From Roseiarcus sp963809245 (GTDB taxonomy: Bacteria; Pseudomonadota; Alphaproteobacteria; Rhizobiales; Beijerinckiaceae), in contig CAWEIU010000011.1 in the NCBI GenBank assembly GCA_963809245.1, forward strand, positions 310,001 through 374,000: 64,000 nucleotides of DNA, read 5' to 3'. The notes under the pieces were generated by a model. The model was given only the letters and a program-made list of their open reading frames with translations, ran no database searches and was not told where the DNA came from. This document shows positions 18,501-26,157 of the stretch, in pieces; position 1 is the stretch's first letter; the number at the start of each line of letters is the position of its first letter. The position numbers and the translations under genes were made by a program.

Positions 18501-20784
18501 GGCGATGAACGTGCCGATCAAGATCGCCGGCCTCGCCGCGGGCGAAGAGGCGAATGTCACCGTCGCCGCCGTCGACGTCGGCATCCTCAATCTCACCGGC
18601 TACAAGACGCCCGATCCGAAGAGCTACTTCTTCGGCCAGCGCAAGCTGGCGGTCGACATCCGCGATCTCTACGGGATGCTGATCGACGGCATGGAGGGCG
18701 CGGCGGGTCCGATCCAGACCGGCGGCGACGGGAGCGGCGCCCTCGAAGGCAATCTGCCGACCCAGGCGCCGCTCGCGCTCTTCTCGGGCGTCGTCAAGGT
18801 CGGCGCCGACGGCCTCGCCAACGTCTCGTTCGACCTTCCCGCCTTCAACGGCTCGGTCAAAGTGATGGCGGTCGCCTGGTCGAAGACCAAGGTCGGCTCG
18901 GCCGAGACGACGGTGATCGTGCGCGATCCCGTCGTCGTGACGGCGTCGCTGCCGCGCTTCCTCGATCTCGGCGACCGCACTCAAATGCATGTCGACATCG
19001 ACAACGTCGAGGGCGAGGCGGGCGACTACCGGCTCGATCTCGACATTCACGGCCCGCTCACGGCGGAGGCCGCCGCGCTGAGCCGCACGATGACGCTCGC
19101 GCCTCATCAGCGCGTCTCGGTCGACATGCCGATCGCCGCCGCTGGCGTCGGAACGGCGACGCTCGATCTGAAGATCACCGGGCCCGGCCTTTCCGCCACC
19201 CAGCGTCTGCCGCTCGGCGTCGAGGCGGGCGCACCGGACGTCTACCGCCGCATCGTCCGTCCGCTCGCGCCGGGAGCGAGCGAGACGATCTCGGACGATT
19301 TGATCGCCGAATTCGTGCCCGGCACCGGCTCGGTTTCGGTCGCCGCTTCACCGTTCGGCGCGCTCGACGCGGCGGCGGTCCTCCAGGCGCTCGACCGCTA
19401 CCCCTACGGCTGCTCGGAACAGACGGTGAGCCGCGCCCTGCCGCTGCTCTACGCCAACCGGCTCGCCAGCCTCGAACACCTCGCCGTCGACCCGGACCTC
19501 GACGGGCGCATCCGGCAGGCGATCGATAAGGAGATGTCGCGCCAGAGCGCCAACGGCGCGTTCGGCCTCTGGGCGGCCGACGCCGACAGCGACGACCTCT
19601 GGCTCGACGCCTATGTAATGGACTTCCTGACGCGGGCGCGCGAGCGCGGCTTCGCCGTGCCGCAGCTCGGCTTCGATTCCGCGCTCGACCATTTGCGCAA
19701 CGAAGTGGTGAATGCGAGCGATCCTGGCGAAGGCTCGGGCCAGCCGCTCGCCTATGCGCTCTATGTGCTGGCGCGCAACGGTCGACCGATCATCGGCGAC
19801 CTGCGCTACCTCGCCGACGAAAAGCTCGCCGTCTTCCGGACGCCGATGGCGCAGGGCCAGATGGCCGCCGCCCTCGCCATGCTGGGCGACCGCACGCGCG
19901 CCGCCAAAGTATTCGCCGCGGCGCTCGACGCGCTCGACAGCGAGCGCGACGACGGCTTCTCGCGGGCGGACTACGGCTCGACCCTGCGCGACGGCGCGGC
20001 GCTGACCGCGCTCATCGCCGAAGCCAATCTTTCGCCTGGAGAGATTGCGGGCGACCCGATCGGCCGCGCCGCCGCGGCGGTCGAACGCGCGCGCAACGCC
20101 AGCGCCTACACCAGCACGCAGGAGAACAATTGGATCGCGCTGGCGGCTGAGGCGCTCGCCGAGCACGGAACCTTGAGCGAGTTCGCGGTCGACGGCGCCC
20201 CCGTCAAGGGCTCGGTCTATCGCAAGTGGAACGGCTATGCGCTGGGCCAGAAGCTCGCCGTCGTCGCCAACGTCGGCAAGACGACCGCGCAGATCGTCAC
20301 GACGGTGTCCGGCGTGCCGGTCGCCCCCGACCCGGCCGCAGACCACGGATACGGCCTCGAACGCACCTTCTATAAGCTCGACGGGACCAAGATCGACTTG
20401 AAGAGCATCAAGCAGAACGAACGGGTCGTCGTCGTGCTGAAGGTGACCGAGAGCGAGGCGCGCTACGCCAAGCTGCTCGTGGTGGACCGCCTGCCCGCCG
20501 GGTTGGAGATCGACAATCCGACCTTGTTCGACAGTGGCTCCGTCGACGCTTTCTCCTGGCTCAAGAAGGATATCGATCCGGTCCACGTCGAATATCGCGA
20601 CGACCGCTTCGTCGCCGCATTCGACCGCGAGCCGGGCCAGTCGGCCTTCTTCAGCATCGCCTATGTCGTGCGCGCCGTCGCGCCGGGCCTCTATGTCTAC
20701 CCGCCGGCGACGGCGGAGGACATGTACCGCGCCGACCGCTTCGGCCGCACCGCGTTCAGCGAGATCGAGGTGACGGGCAAGTGA
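15547..20784 (+). CDS. Bacterial alpha-2-macroglobulin with intact thioester motif
   Basis: Protein of 1745 residues with an N-terminal signal sequence (FVLLTAAGLALA), MG-type beta-sandwich domains, the bait region, and the A2M/thioester helical domain. The thioester motif C-x-E-Q is present at C1289-E1291-Q1292 (YPYGCSEQT), so covalent trapping of attacking proteases is possible, as in the YfhM type of E. coli. No lipobox is obvious after the signal, so it may be periplasmic or anchored by its N-terminal helix. Family role: protects the periplasm when the outer membrane is breached. The penicillin-binding protein 1C gene follows directly, the classic pairing in which PBP1C repairs the wall while A2M traps the protease. 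Confidence 0.93.
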   Translation: MLRAIRALLAFVLLTAAGLALADVKPYVRDDLASDVVRLTETLHKESAQIGAKIKGKSVDQLRTDAAASVFSGNFDQASALLGAAITSAPKDAAGWLALAALGAKADDAKANGRYDMVQRGQTAAYAAYQRSSGAAQQADALALLGNLSARQEMWRPALDAYRASLDRRDDEDTRKVYEDMREKHGFRIVDYKVDNESASPRVCFNFSEQLARKTDFSPYVAVAGAANAAISSEDQQICVEGLKHGERYAIVIREGLPSAVGESLLKSADYAVYVRDRSPQAHFAGRAYVLPRQGQLGAPLTTVNTSKVGIDVYRIGDRNLLAETARDDFLKPVTPSRASEIESQDGAKVWSGAMDVASVLNKDVVTDFPLNDAVGKLQPGVYLVTARPWKGSTAPSQDDDSALATQWMVVSDLGLSTFSGEDGLHASVRSLATGAPLAGVELRLVARNNEVLAVKSTGADGRVDFDPGLSRGTGGSAPGLLVATLADDYGFLNLQQSPFDLTDRGVGGRDAPGALDAFLYTERGVYRSGETVFVTALLRDAKGEAKTGLPLTLVVKRPDGVEYKRASAPDQGLGGHTLAVPLLSGSAAGTWQIDAYADPKAPSIGHAEFLLEDYVPERLDFAVNLAKAVATPGEPIDFSLDARFLYGAPAAGLDVTGSVRLQAVEGSELAGYPGYVGGMTDDEFTTAQNQFGDKVQTDEKGHADISAELPDATAAKPLEAKVIVDVAESGGRTVERTATLPVRAKGVTIGVKKDFDESLGEGDTATFEAIAVAPDGGRTARKAVAWSLYQIVNDYQWFNSEGRWSYEPIKSSKRVADGTIDIDADAPAKFAAQVGWGRHRLDLKSPNGEETSITFDVGWGGTASADTPDNAVVTLDKASYAAGEEAKLRIASRYRGKATVALVGDKLDQVIDVDLAEGDTVVPFKVGANWGAGAYAVATTYRPLDAKAKRMPGRALGLAWFSIDEAARKLDVAIEAPDKARPRQAMNVPIKIAGLAAGEEANVTVAAVDVGILNLTGYKTPDPKSYFFGQRKLAVDIRDLYGMLIDGMEGAAGPIQTGGDGSGALEGNLPTQAPLALFSGVVKVGADGLANVSFDLPAFNGSVKVMAVAWSKTKVGSAETTVIVRDPVVVTASLPRFLDLGDRTQMHVDIDNVEGEAGDYRLDLDIHGPLTAEAAALSRTMTLAPHQRVSVDMPIAAAGVGTATLDLKITGPGLSATQRLPLGVEAGAPDVYRRIVRPLAPGASETISDDLIAEFVPGTGSVSVAASPFGALDAAAVLQALDRYPYGCSEQTVSRALPLLYANRLASLEHLAVDPDLDGRIRQAIDKEMSRQSANGAFGLWAADADSDDLWLDAYVMDFLTRARERGFAVPQLGFDSALDHLRNEVVNASDPGEGSGQPLAYALYVLARNGRPIIGDLRYLADEKLAVFRTPMAQGQMAAALAMLGDRTRAAKVFAAALDALDSERDDGFSRADYGSTLRDGAALTALIAEANLSPGEIAGDPIGRAAAAVERARNASAYTSTQENNWIALAAEALAEHGTLSEFAVDGAPVKGSVYRKWNGYALGQKLAVVANVGKTTAQIVTTVSGVPVAPDPAADHGYGLERTFYKLDGTKIDLKSIKQNERVVVVLKVTESEARYAKLLVVDRLPAGLEIDNPTLFDSGSVDAFSWLKKDIDPVHVEYRDDRFVAAFDREPGQSAFFSIAYVVRAVAPGLYVYPPATAEDMYRADRFGRTAFSEIEVTGK

Positions 20785-20818
20785 GACCTTGGAGGGCCCT
20801 CATCCTGCGCTTTCCGCC

Positions 20819-20842
20819 CCCTCTCCCGCTCGCGGGAGAGGG
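20819..20842. repeat. Perfect 10-bp hairpin (CCCTCTCCCG / CGGGAGAGGG) between A2M and pbpC
   Basis: The arms are 20819-20828 and 20833-20842 with a 4-base loop, followed by GGCCGGGGTGAGGG. This is a small intergenic palindrome type widely scattered in proteobacterial genomes. Here its tail also supplies the GGTGAGG ribosome site in front of pbpC ATG 20856. Confidence 0.75.
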
Positions 20843-20855
20843 CCGGGGTGAGGGC

Positions 20856-22952
20856 ATGCGGCGACACCCCATCGAGCGCCGCATCTTCGCGACGATCGGC
20901 ACGCTCGTGTTCGTGCTGTCGCTCGCGCTGCCAGGAGCGTGGAACGCCTATATCGAACGCCTGGGTCCGCTCGATCTCGCCTCATCGCGCATCGGGTCGA
21001 CGATCGTTGTCGACCGCGAGGGGCGTCTCCTGCGCGCCTTCACGCTGCCGGATGGTCGCTGGCGCCTGCCGGTGACAAGCGGCGAGGTCGATCCGCGCTA
21101 TCTCGCCATGCTGCTCGCTTACGAAGACGGCCGGTTTGCTTCGCACGACGGCGTCGATTGGCGCGCGTTGATGCGCGCCGCGGTTCAGTTCGCGGCGCGC
21201 GGCCATGTCGTCTCCGGTGGCTCGACGCTGACGATGCAGCTCGCCCGCCTGATCGAGCCGCGCGAGGAGCGCAGCCTCGCCGCCAAGCTCAGGCAGATCG
21301 CGCGCGCCTGGCAGATCGAGCGGCGGGTCGGCAAATCGGGCGTGCTCGACCGCTATCTCGCTTTGGCGCCGTTCGGCGGCAATCTCGAAGGCGTGCGCGC
21401 GGCTTCGCTCGCCTATTTCGGCAAGGAGCCCCGCAGGCTGACCATCGGCGAGGCGGCGCTGCTCGTCGCCTTGCCGCAGTCCCCGGAATTTCGACGGCCC
21501 GAGCGGTTTCCCGAGGCGGCTCGCATCGCTCGCGCCCGCGTTCTGGCGCGCGCCGTTGCCCGCGGCGTCATTTCGAGCGAGGAGGAAAACGCCGCCGAGC
21601 GGGAGCCGATTCCGCAGGAGCGCAGGCCGTTCCCGACGCTCGCCGCGCACGCCGCCGAGGAGGCCGTCGCCGCCGACCCAGCCGCCCATGTGCTGAAGCT
21701 CTCGATCGACGCGCGGCTGCAAGCCAAGCTCGAGACGCTGGCGCGCGACGCCGTGGCGCGGCTCGGGCCGAAACTCTCGGCAGCGATCGTCGTCATCGAC
21801 AACGCGAGCGGCGAGGTCAGGGCGCGCGTCGGCGCGGCGGACTATTTTGACGCCAGCCGCGACGGCTCGGTCGACATGTCGCGCGCGTTGCGCTCGCCGG
21901 GATCCGCGCTCAAACCCTTCATCTACGCGCTCGCCTTCGAAGAGGGGCTCGCCCATCCGGAAACGGTTTTGTTCGACCGGCCGGCGCGCTACGGCGCCTA
22001 TGCGCCAGAAAATTTCGATCTCGGCTATCAAGGCGCCGTGACAGCGCGCAAAGCCTTGCAGATGTCGCTCAATCTGCCGGCGGTCGAACTGCTCGCGGAC
22101 GTAGGGCCGGCGAACTTCCTCGCCAGGTTGCACAGCGCGGGCGCCCAAATCGTGCTGCCCAAGGACGCGCCGATCGGCCTCGCGATCGGCCTCGGCGGCC
22201 TCGGCGTCTCGCTGATCGACATCGCGCGGCTCTATGCGGGGCTTGCGCGCGGCGGCGAGGCCCCGGCGCTGGTCGAGCGGCTCGACGGCGCGCCGCCGAT
22301 CGTTGGGCCGGCGCGCGTCACCGATCCCGTCGCCGCCTATTACGTCGAGGACATCTTGCGCGGCGCGCCGCCGCCCTCGGATGCGCTGAGCGGGCGCCTC
22401 GCCTTCAAGACCGGCACGTCTTACGGGTTCCGCGACGCGCTGGCGATCGGCTACGACCGCGCGACGACCATCGGCGTCTGGGTCGGGCGGCCGGACAACG
22501 GGCCGACGCCGGGCCTCATCGGCCGCCAGGCGGCTGCGCCCATACTGTTCGACGCCTTCGCGCGGCTCGGCCGCGACATCGAACTGATCCGCCCGCCCAA
22601 GGGCTTGCTGCGCGTCACAACCAGCGGCGACCTGCCGCCGCCGTTGCGCCATTTGCGCAAGGACGCGCCCAAGACGATGGCGGCGACCGCCGCGCCGCCG
22701 CTGAAGATCGCCTTTCCACCCGACGGCGCGCGCATCGACCTCGGGCTGAAGGAGGGCGCGCACGACGAGACGCTGGCGCTGAAGGCGCTCGGCGGCGCGC
22801 TGCCGCTCACTTGGTTCGTCAACGGCGCGCCAATCGGCGAGCCGGACCTGCGCCGCCAGTCGGCGTGGCGCCCCGATGGCGCCGGCTTCGCGCGCGTCTC
22901 GGTAATCGACGCCAGAGGCGCTTCGGATTCGATCGTGGTGCGGCTGGAGTGA
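20856..22952 (+). CDS. pbpC: Penicillin-binding protein 1C (bifunctional transglycosylase/transpeptidase)
   Basis: About 698 residues. A signal-anchor helix (IFATIGTLVFVLSLALPG) is followed by a GT51 transglycosylase domain (YEDGRFASHDGVDW, then SGGSTLTMQLARL). The transpeptidase has all three motifs: S-x-x-K in SPGSALKPF, SLN in QMSLNLPAV, and KTG in FKTGTSYGF. The C-terminal BiPBP domain characteristic of PBP1C is present. An upstream GTG at 20781 overlapping the A2M stop is open, but the extra 25 residues are just the translated palindrome, so ATG 20856 is chosen. It works in peptidoglycan synthesis or repair next to the alpha-2-macroglobulin. Confidence 0.93.
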   Translation: MRRHPIERRIFATIGTLVFVLSLALPGAWNAYIERLGPLDLASSRIGSTIVVDREGRLLRAFTLPDGRWRLPVTSGEVDPRYLAMLLAYEDGRFASHDGVDWRALMRAAVQFAARGHVVSGGSTLTMQLARLIEPREERSLAAKLRQIARAWQIERRVGKSGVLDRYLALAPFGGNLEGVRAASLAYFGKEPRRLTIGEAALLVALPQSPEFRRPERFPEAARIARARVLARAVARGVISSEEENAAEREPIPQERRPFPTLAAHAAEEAVAADPAAHVLKLSIDARLQAKLETLARDAVARLGPKLSAAIVVIDNASGEVRARVGAADYFDASRDGSVDMSRALRSPGSALKPFIYALAFEEGLAHPETVLFDRPARYGAYAPENFDLGYQGAVTARKALQMSLNLPAVELLADVGPANFLARLHSAGAQIVLPKDAPIGLAIGLGGLGVSLIDIARLYAGLARGGEAPALVERLDGAPPIVGPARVTDPVAAYYVEDILRGAPPPSDALSGRLAFKTGTSYGFRDALAIGYDRATTIGVWVGRPDNGPTPGLIGRQAAAPILFDAFARLGRDIELIRPPKGLLRVTTSGDLPPPLRHLRKDAPKTMAATAAPPLKIAFPPDGARIDLGLKEGAHDETLALKALGGALPLTWFVNGAPIGEPDLRRQSAWRPDGAGFARVSVIDARGASDSIVVRLE

Positions 22953-22965
22953 GGCGGGCCGACGG

Positions 22966-25317
22966 TCAGGCCGCGGCGACGCGCATGCGGTTTTTCTCGG
23001 CGATCATCTTGCGCGCGTCGGCCTCCGGCACGGCGGGGCTGTAGTAGAAGCCCTGCACTTCGGAGATCGTGCCGACGCGCTCGATGAACCGCAGTTGCAG
23101 GTCGGTCTCGACGCCCTCGACCAGAATACTCATGCCGAGCCGCGCGCACATCTGCGCGACGCTCTCGACGAGGATCGAGGCGCGCTCCTGCAGACCGAGG
23201 CCGATGGTGAAGGAGCGGTCGATCTTGATGCGGTCGAGCGGAAAGGCGAGCACGTAGCTCAAGCTCGAATAGCCGGTTCCGAAATCGTCGAGCGAAATGC
23301 GCACGCCGAGCTTGCGCAACGCATCGAGGGTCGCGCGCGTCGAGCCGCGATCGTCGAGCAGGGTCGATTCGGTAATCTCGAGGTCGAGCCGCTCCGGCGG
23401 CAAACCGGCCGCCGCCAGCGCTTCGCGCACCGTCTGCTCGACGCGCCCGTTGCGGAATTGGATCGGCGACAGATTGACCGAGACGCTGACGTCGCTCGGC
23501 CACGACGCACAGGCCTTGCAGGCGCGGCGCAGCACGCTGGCGCCGAGGTCCTCCATCAGGCCGAGCTCTTCGACGATCGGAATGAATTCGCCCGGCGAGA
23601 CCCGCCCGCGCACCGGGTGGTTCCAGCGCGCCAGCGCCTCGAAGCCCGAGATCCGGCCGCTCGCGACATTGACGATGGGTTGATAGTACACCTCGATTGC
23701 GTCGTTCGCGACCGCGGCGCGCAGATCGAGTTCGATCAGCCGGCGGATTTGAATCTTGGCGTCCATCGACTTTTCGAAGGGGCGCCAATGGCCGCGACCC
23801 TCGCCCTTGGCCGCGTAAAGCGCCATGTCCGAGTTGGAGAGGATCGCCTCCGGCGTCAAGCCGTCGCTCGGCGCGCTGGCGCTGCCGATGCTCGCGCCGA
23901 CGATCACCTCATAGCCGTCGATGAAGACGGGCCGGCGAACCTCGCGCAAAATCTTATCGGCGAGATCGGCCGTTTGCGCGGGGTCCTCGACGCCCCGTTG
24001 CAGGATGGCGAATTCGTCGCCGCCCCATCGCGCGACGAGGTCGGTCGGCTTGACGATCGCCTGAAGGCGCTTGGAAATCGCCGCGAGGAGCTTGTCGCCG
24101 CGCGCATGGCCGAGGCTGTCGTTGACCTGCTTGAAGTCGTCGAGATCGAGGAAGAGCACGTTGACCGAGGCCGCCCCGTCGGCGCGCCCGCGCAGCGCCG
24201 CCGACAATTGCTCCTCGAAGCAGCGGCGGTTGGCAAGATCAGTGACTGAGTCGACACGCGCCATGCGGTCGATGGCGAGCGCCGCATTGCGGCGCTCCGT
24301 GACGTCCTGGACCACGACGACGACGCCGTCCTCCATCATCCGGTGAACGGTGATCTCGATCGCGCGGTTGTCCAGGGTCTCGAACGGGATCATGAAATCG
24401 CGTGCGTCGCGGTTGCTGGACAGCCCGTCCCAAATGCGGTCGACCTCGCTGCGCGCGACGACCCGGCTTCTGACGAGCTTGCAAAGGACCGCCCGCAAAT
24501 CCACACCGATTCCCAAATCCTCGGCGCGAAGCTGGAAAATGCGACGGATCTGGCTGTTGGCGAGGATCAGACGGTCTTTGGCGTCGACCATGACGAGGCC
24601 GTGCGACATGTTGTTGAGCGCCGTGTCGAGTCGCTTTGCGAGAGTCGCCGCTTCCACGCGAGCGAAGACCTCGGCGGCGAAGTTCGCGCGCAGCCGGTCC
24701 GACGACGCTTTGACGTAGATCCACAAGGGAAGGACTTCGAAAAGGATCGTCGCGGGGTACCACCCCCCGGCGAGCAGCAAGCCGAGCGAGACCGGAACGA
24801 AAACGATGAGAAGCTGAAGATCGTTGCCGCGGCGAATGGCGAAGCTGCGGGTCCACATGCCGAGCGCGTAGCACATCGCCATTGTGACCGCGAACAGCCG
24901 CGTGAAACCGTCGTCGGTCACCACGAGGGCGGCGAACGCCCACACCCCGAGGGCCAGGAGGTAGGCGATGACACCAAGGAGGTAAGCGAACTCGCGGCGC
25001 CGTGCGGCTTGCAAGCTGCCGCTTGGACGGTGTCGGGCATGGTCCACCATCAACGCCACACGGCCAGCGCCGATCACGACCATTCCGGCGACGCAGGCCC
25101 ACAGCCAGCCGTTATTTGTTGCTAAAGCGGCGACGACCTGCGCTGCGACGATCACCAGACTGGCGAAGACGAGCGCCGGCACGTCGACCAGATGCGTGTC
25201 GACGAAGCCGATATACATATCATCCGGGATATTCACCCCGGCTTGCGGTTCGGCGGACGCCGGTCGAGATGCCATAGGATTGGAGGCCGGTTCATTAATC
25301 CTAGACGCACTATCCAT
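22966..25317 (-). CDS. Membrane GGDEF-EAL cyclic-di-GMP enzyme with PAS-type sensor
   Basis: 783 residues. About six N-terminal membrane helices form an integral sensor domain (residues about 35-215), followed by a PAS-like region (NMSHGLVMVDAKDRL). The GGDEF domain has an intact RWGGDEF at about residue 430; the I-site position reads KPTD rather than RxxD, so product inhibition may be absent. The EAL domain keeps its key motifs (GFEALARW at about 557, LEITES, loop 6 DDFGTGYSSL and ILVEGVET), so both synthesis and breakdown of c-di-GMP are possible. It converges on pbpC and is divergent from an unrecognised gene. It may control surface polysaccharide or attachment. Confidence 0.92.
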   Translation of the reverse strand: MDSASRINEPASNPMASRPASAEPQAGVNIPDDMYIGFVDTHLVDVPALVFASLVIVAAQVVAALATNNGWLWACVAGMVVIGAGRVALMVDHARHRPSGSLQAARRREFAYLLGVIAYLLALGVWAFAALVVTDDGFTRLFAVTMAMCYALGMWTRSFAIRRGNDLQLLIVFVPVSLGLLLAGGWYPATILFEVLPLWIYVKASSDRLRANFAAEVFARVEAATLAKRLDTALNNMSHGLVMVDAKDRLILANSQIRRIFQLRAEDLGIGVDLRAVLCKLVRSRVVARSEVDRIWDGLSSNRDARDFMIPFETLDNRAIEITVHRMMEDGVVVVVQDVTERRNAALAIDRMARVDSVTDLANRRCFEEQLSAALRGRADGAASVNVLFLDLDDFKQVNDSLGHARGDKLLAAISKRLQAIVKPTDLVARWGGDEFAILQRGVEDPAQTADLADKILREVRRPVFIDGYEVIVGASIGSASAPSDGLTPEAILSNSDMALYAAKGEGRGHWRPFEKSMDAKIQIRRLIELDLRAAVANDAIEVYYQPIVNVASGRISGFEALARWNHPVRGRVSPGEFIPIVEELGLMEDLGASVLRRACKACASWPSDVSVSVNLSPIQFRNGRVEQTVREALAAAGLPPERLDLEITESTLLDDRGSTRATLDALRKLGVRISLDDFGTGYSSLSYVLAFPLDRIKIDRSFTIGLGLQERASILVESVAQMCARLGMSILVEGVETDLQLRFIERVGTISEVQGFYYSPAVPEADARKMIAEKNRMRVAAA

Positions 25318-25388
25318 CGCTCGAATTAATAAGTTCTTTAATTCATTCTCGCATTATTCGCACGCTCGGTGTGAATAGGAATTGTGAG
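25318..25388. promoter_or_regulatory. A/T-rich divergent promoter region
   Basis: This 71-base spacer between the GGDEF-EAL gene and the following hypothetical gene is much richer in A/T than its surroundings (for example GAATTAATAAG). It must serve both directions. Two TTAA tetramers are spaced by 8 bases, not the 7 of the CtrA consensus. Confidence 0.4.
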
Positions 25389-26051
25389 ATGGATCGCGTA
25401 CCGCAGATTAGCGATGAGGAGCCGCGCGGCTTAAGCGTCGTCGACAGCGAGCGTGAAGTCTATGTAGGACGCTCTCCAAGCGCGCCGAGCAGTCCTTTTG
25501 TCTTTGGAGTGTTCTCCGAGTCGGAATTCAGCTTGGCGCGTTCATCGATGATCGATGTCGACGCAGAATTCGACTACGACGACTGGATCGAGTTCCGAAT
25601 GGGGGCGGAGGTCGGCCTGTCCTGGGCCGGCGTGGACTCGGTGCGCGTGCCGGTCTCGGCGTCGTCGTTCCTTCGCTGGTGCCAGCTCAGAGGACAGACG
25701 CCGAGCGAGGCCTCGCTCGACGTCTTCGCAGCGATCGCCTGGACGCTGGAAAACAAGCGCGAAGTCGCGGTTTTCGCGTGTGTCGGCGAGGAGGATTTCT
25801 CACGTTCCCGAGATGCGATCTCGGCGTTCGCCGAAGCTGGCGACTTCGCGCGATGGAGCAAATTGCGCGACGAAGCGCGCCTGCGCGCCCAACGGGAAGG
25901 CAAACGCGTCGAGGAGATGCCCATTCTCGTCGCCGATTTCGAAGCGTGGCGCGCTTGCCTGGGAGAATGGAGCGGGGAGCGCGCGCTCGACGCCTATGCG
26001 CATTTGCGGCTCGAGCAACTCACCACGGCTGGCGACGACGGGGTGCATTAG
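25389..26051 (+). CDS. Hypothetical protein, unrecognised
   Basis: A soluble, acidic protein of about 220 residues that I do not recognise. It has no signal peptide or membrane segment. The first 60 residues look disordered and polar. A folded region follows with the DYDDWIEFRMGAEVGLSW segment, then helical segments (ASLDVFAAIAWTLENKREVAVFAC; DFARWSKLRDEARLRAQREG). ATG 25389 is chosen because AGGAA lies 8 bases upstream; a GTG six codons earlier has no ribosome site. It sits between a c-di-GMP enzyme and a FeeM-like synthase, 106 bases before the latter, so a role in the same signalling or surface process is possible but unproven. Confidence 0.7.
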   Translation: MDRVPQISDEEPRGLSVVDSEREVYVGRSPSAPSSPFVFGVFSESEFSLARSSMIDVDAEFDYDDWIEFRMGAEVGLSWAGVDSVRVPVSASSFLRWCQLRGQTPSEASLDVFAAIAWTLENKREVAVFACVGEEDFSRSRDAISAFAEAGDFARWSKLRDEARLRAQREGKRVEEMPILVADFEAWRACLGEWSGERALDAYAHLRLEQLTTAGDDGVH

Positions 26052-26109
26052 GGTAAACATAATTAACTAAGATTTCATAAACATTGAACGAAATGCTTTA
26101 CACCCGTTA

Positions 26110-26153
26110 ACCCTCCGCTAACCTTACCGCATCGTTAAGGATGAGCGGAGGGT
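26110..26153 (+). promoter_or_regulatory. Hairpin that pairs with the ribosome binding site of the FeeM-like gene
   Basis: ACCCTCCGCT (26110-26119) is the exact complement of AGCGGAGGGT (26144-26153). The second arm contains the GGAGGG ribosome site of the gene starting at 26158. Inside it, CCTTA (26122-26126) can pair with TAAGG (26136-26140), extending the structure. If formed in the RNA it would hide the ribosome site. The left arm also overlaps a TTAA-N7-CTAA sequence (26107-26121), one mismatch from a CtrA box. Confidence 0.5.
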
Positions 26154-26157
26154 AAAG

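Noticed and set aside
17482..19107. Open frame of about 540 codons on the minus strand
   Set aside because: Antisense to the alpha-2-macroglobulin gene, with low-complexity Arg/Asp/Val-rich translation and no motifs.
20982..22763. Open frame of about 590 codons on the minus strand
   Set aside because: Antisense to pbpC, which has all its catalytic motifs; no domain in the antisense product.
25321..25341. Possible CtrA box in the A/T-rich divergent spacer
   Set aside because: The two TTAA tetramers are separated by eight bases instead of seven.
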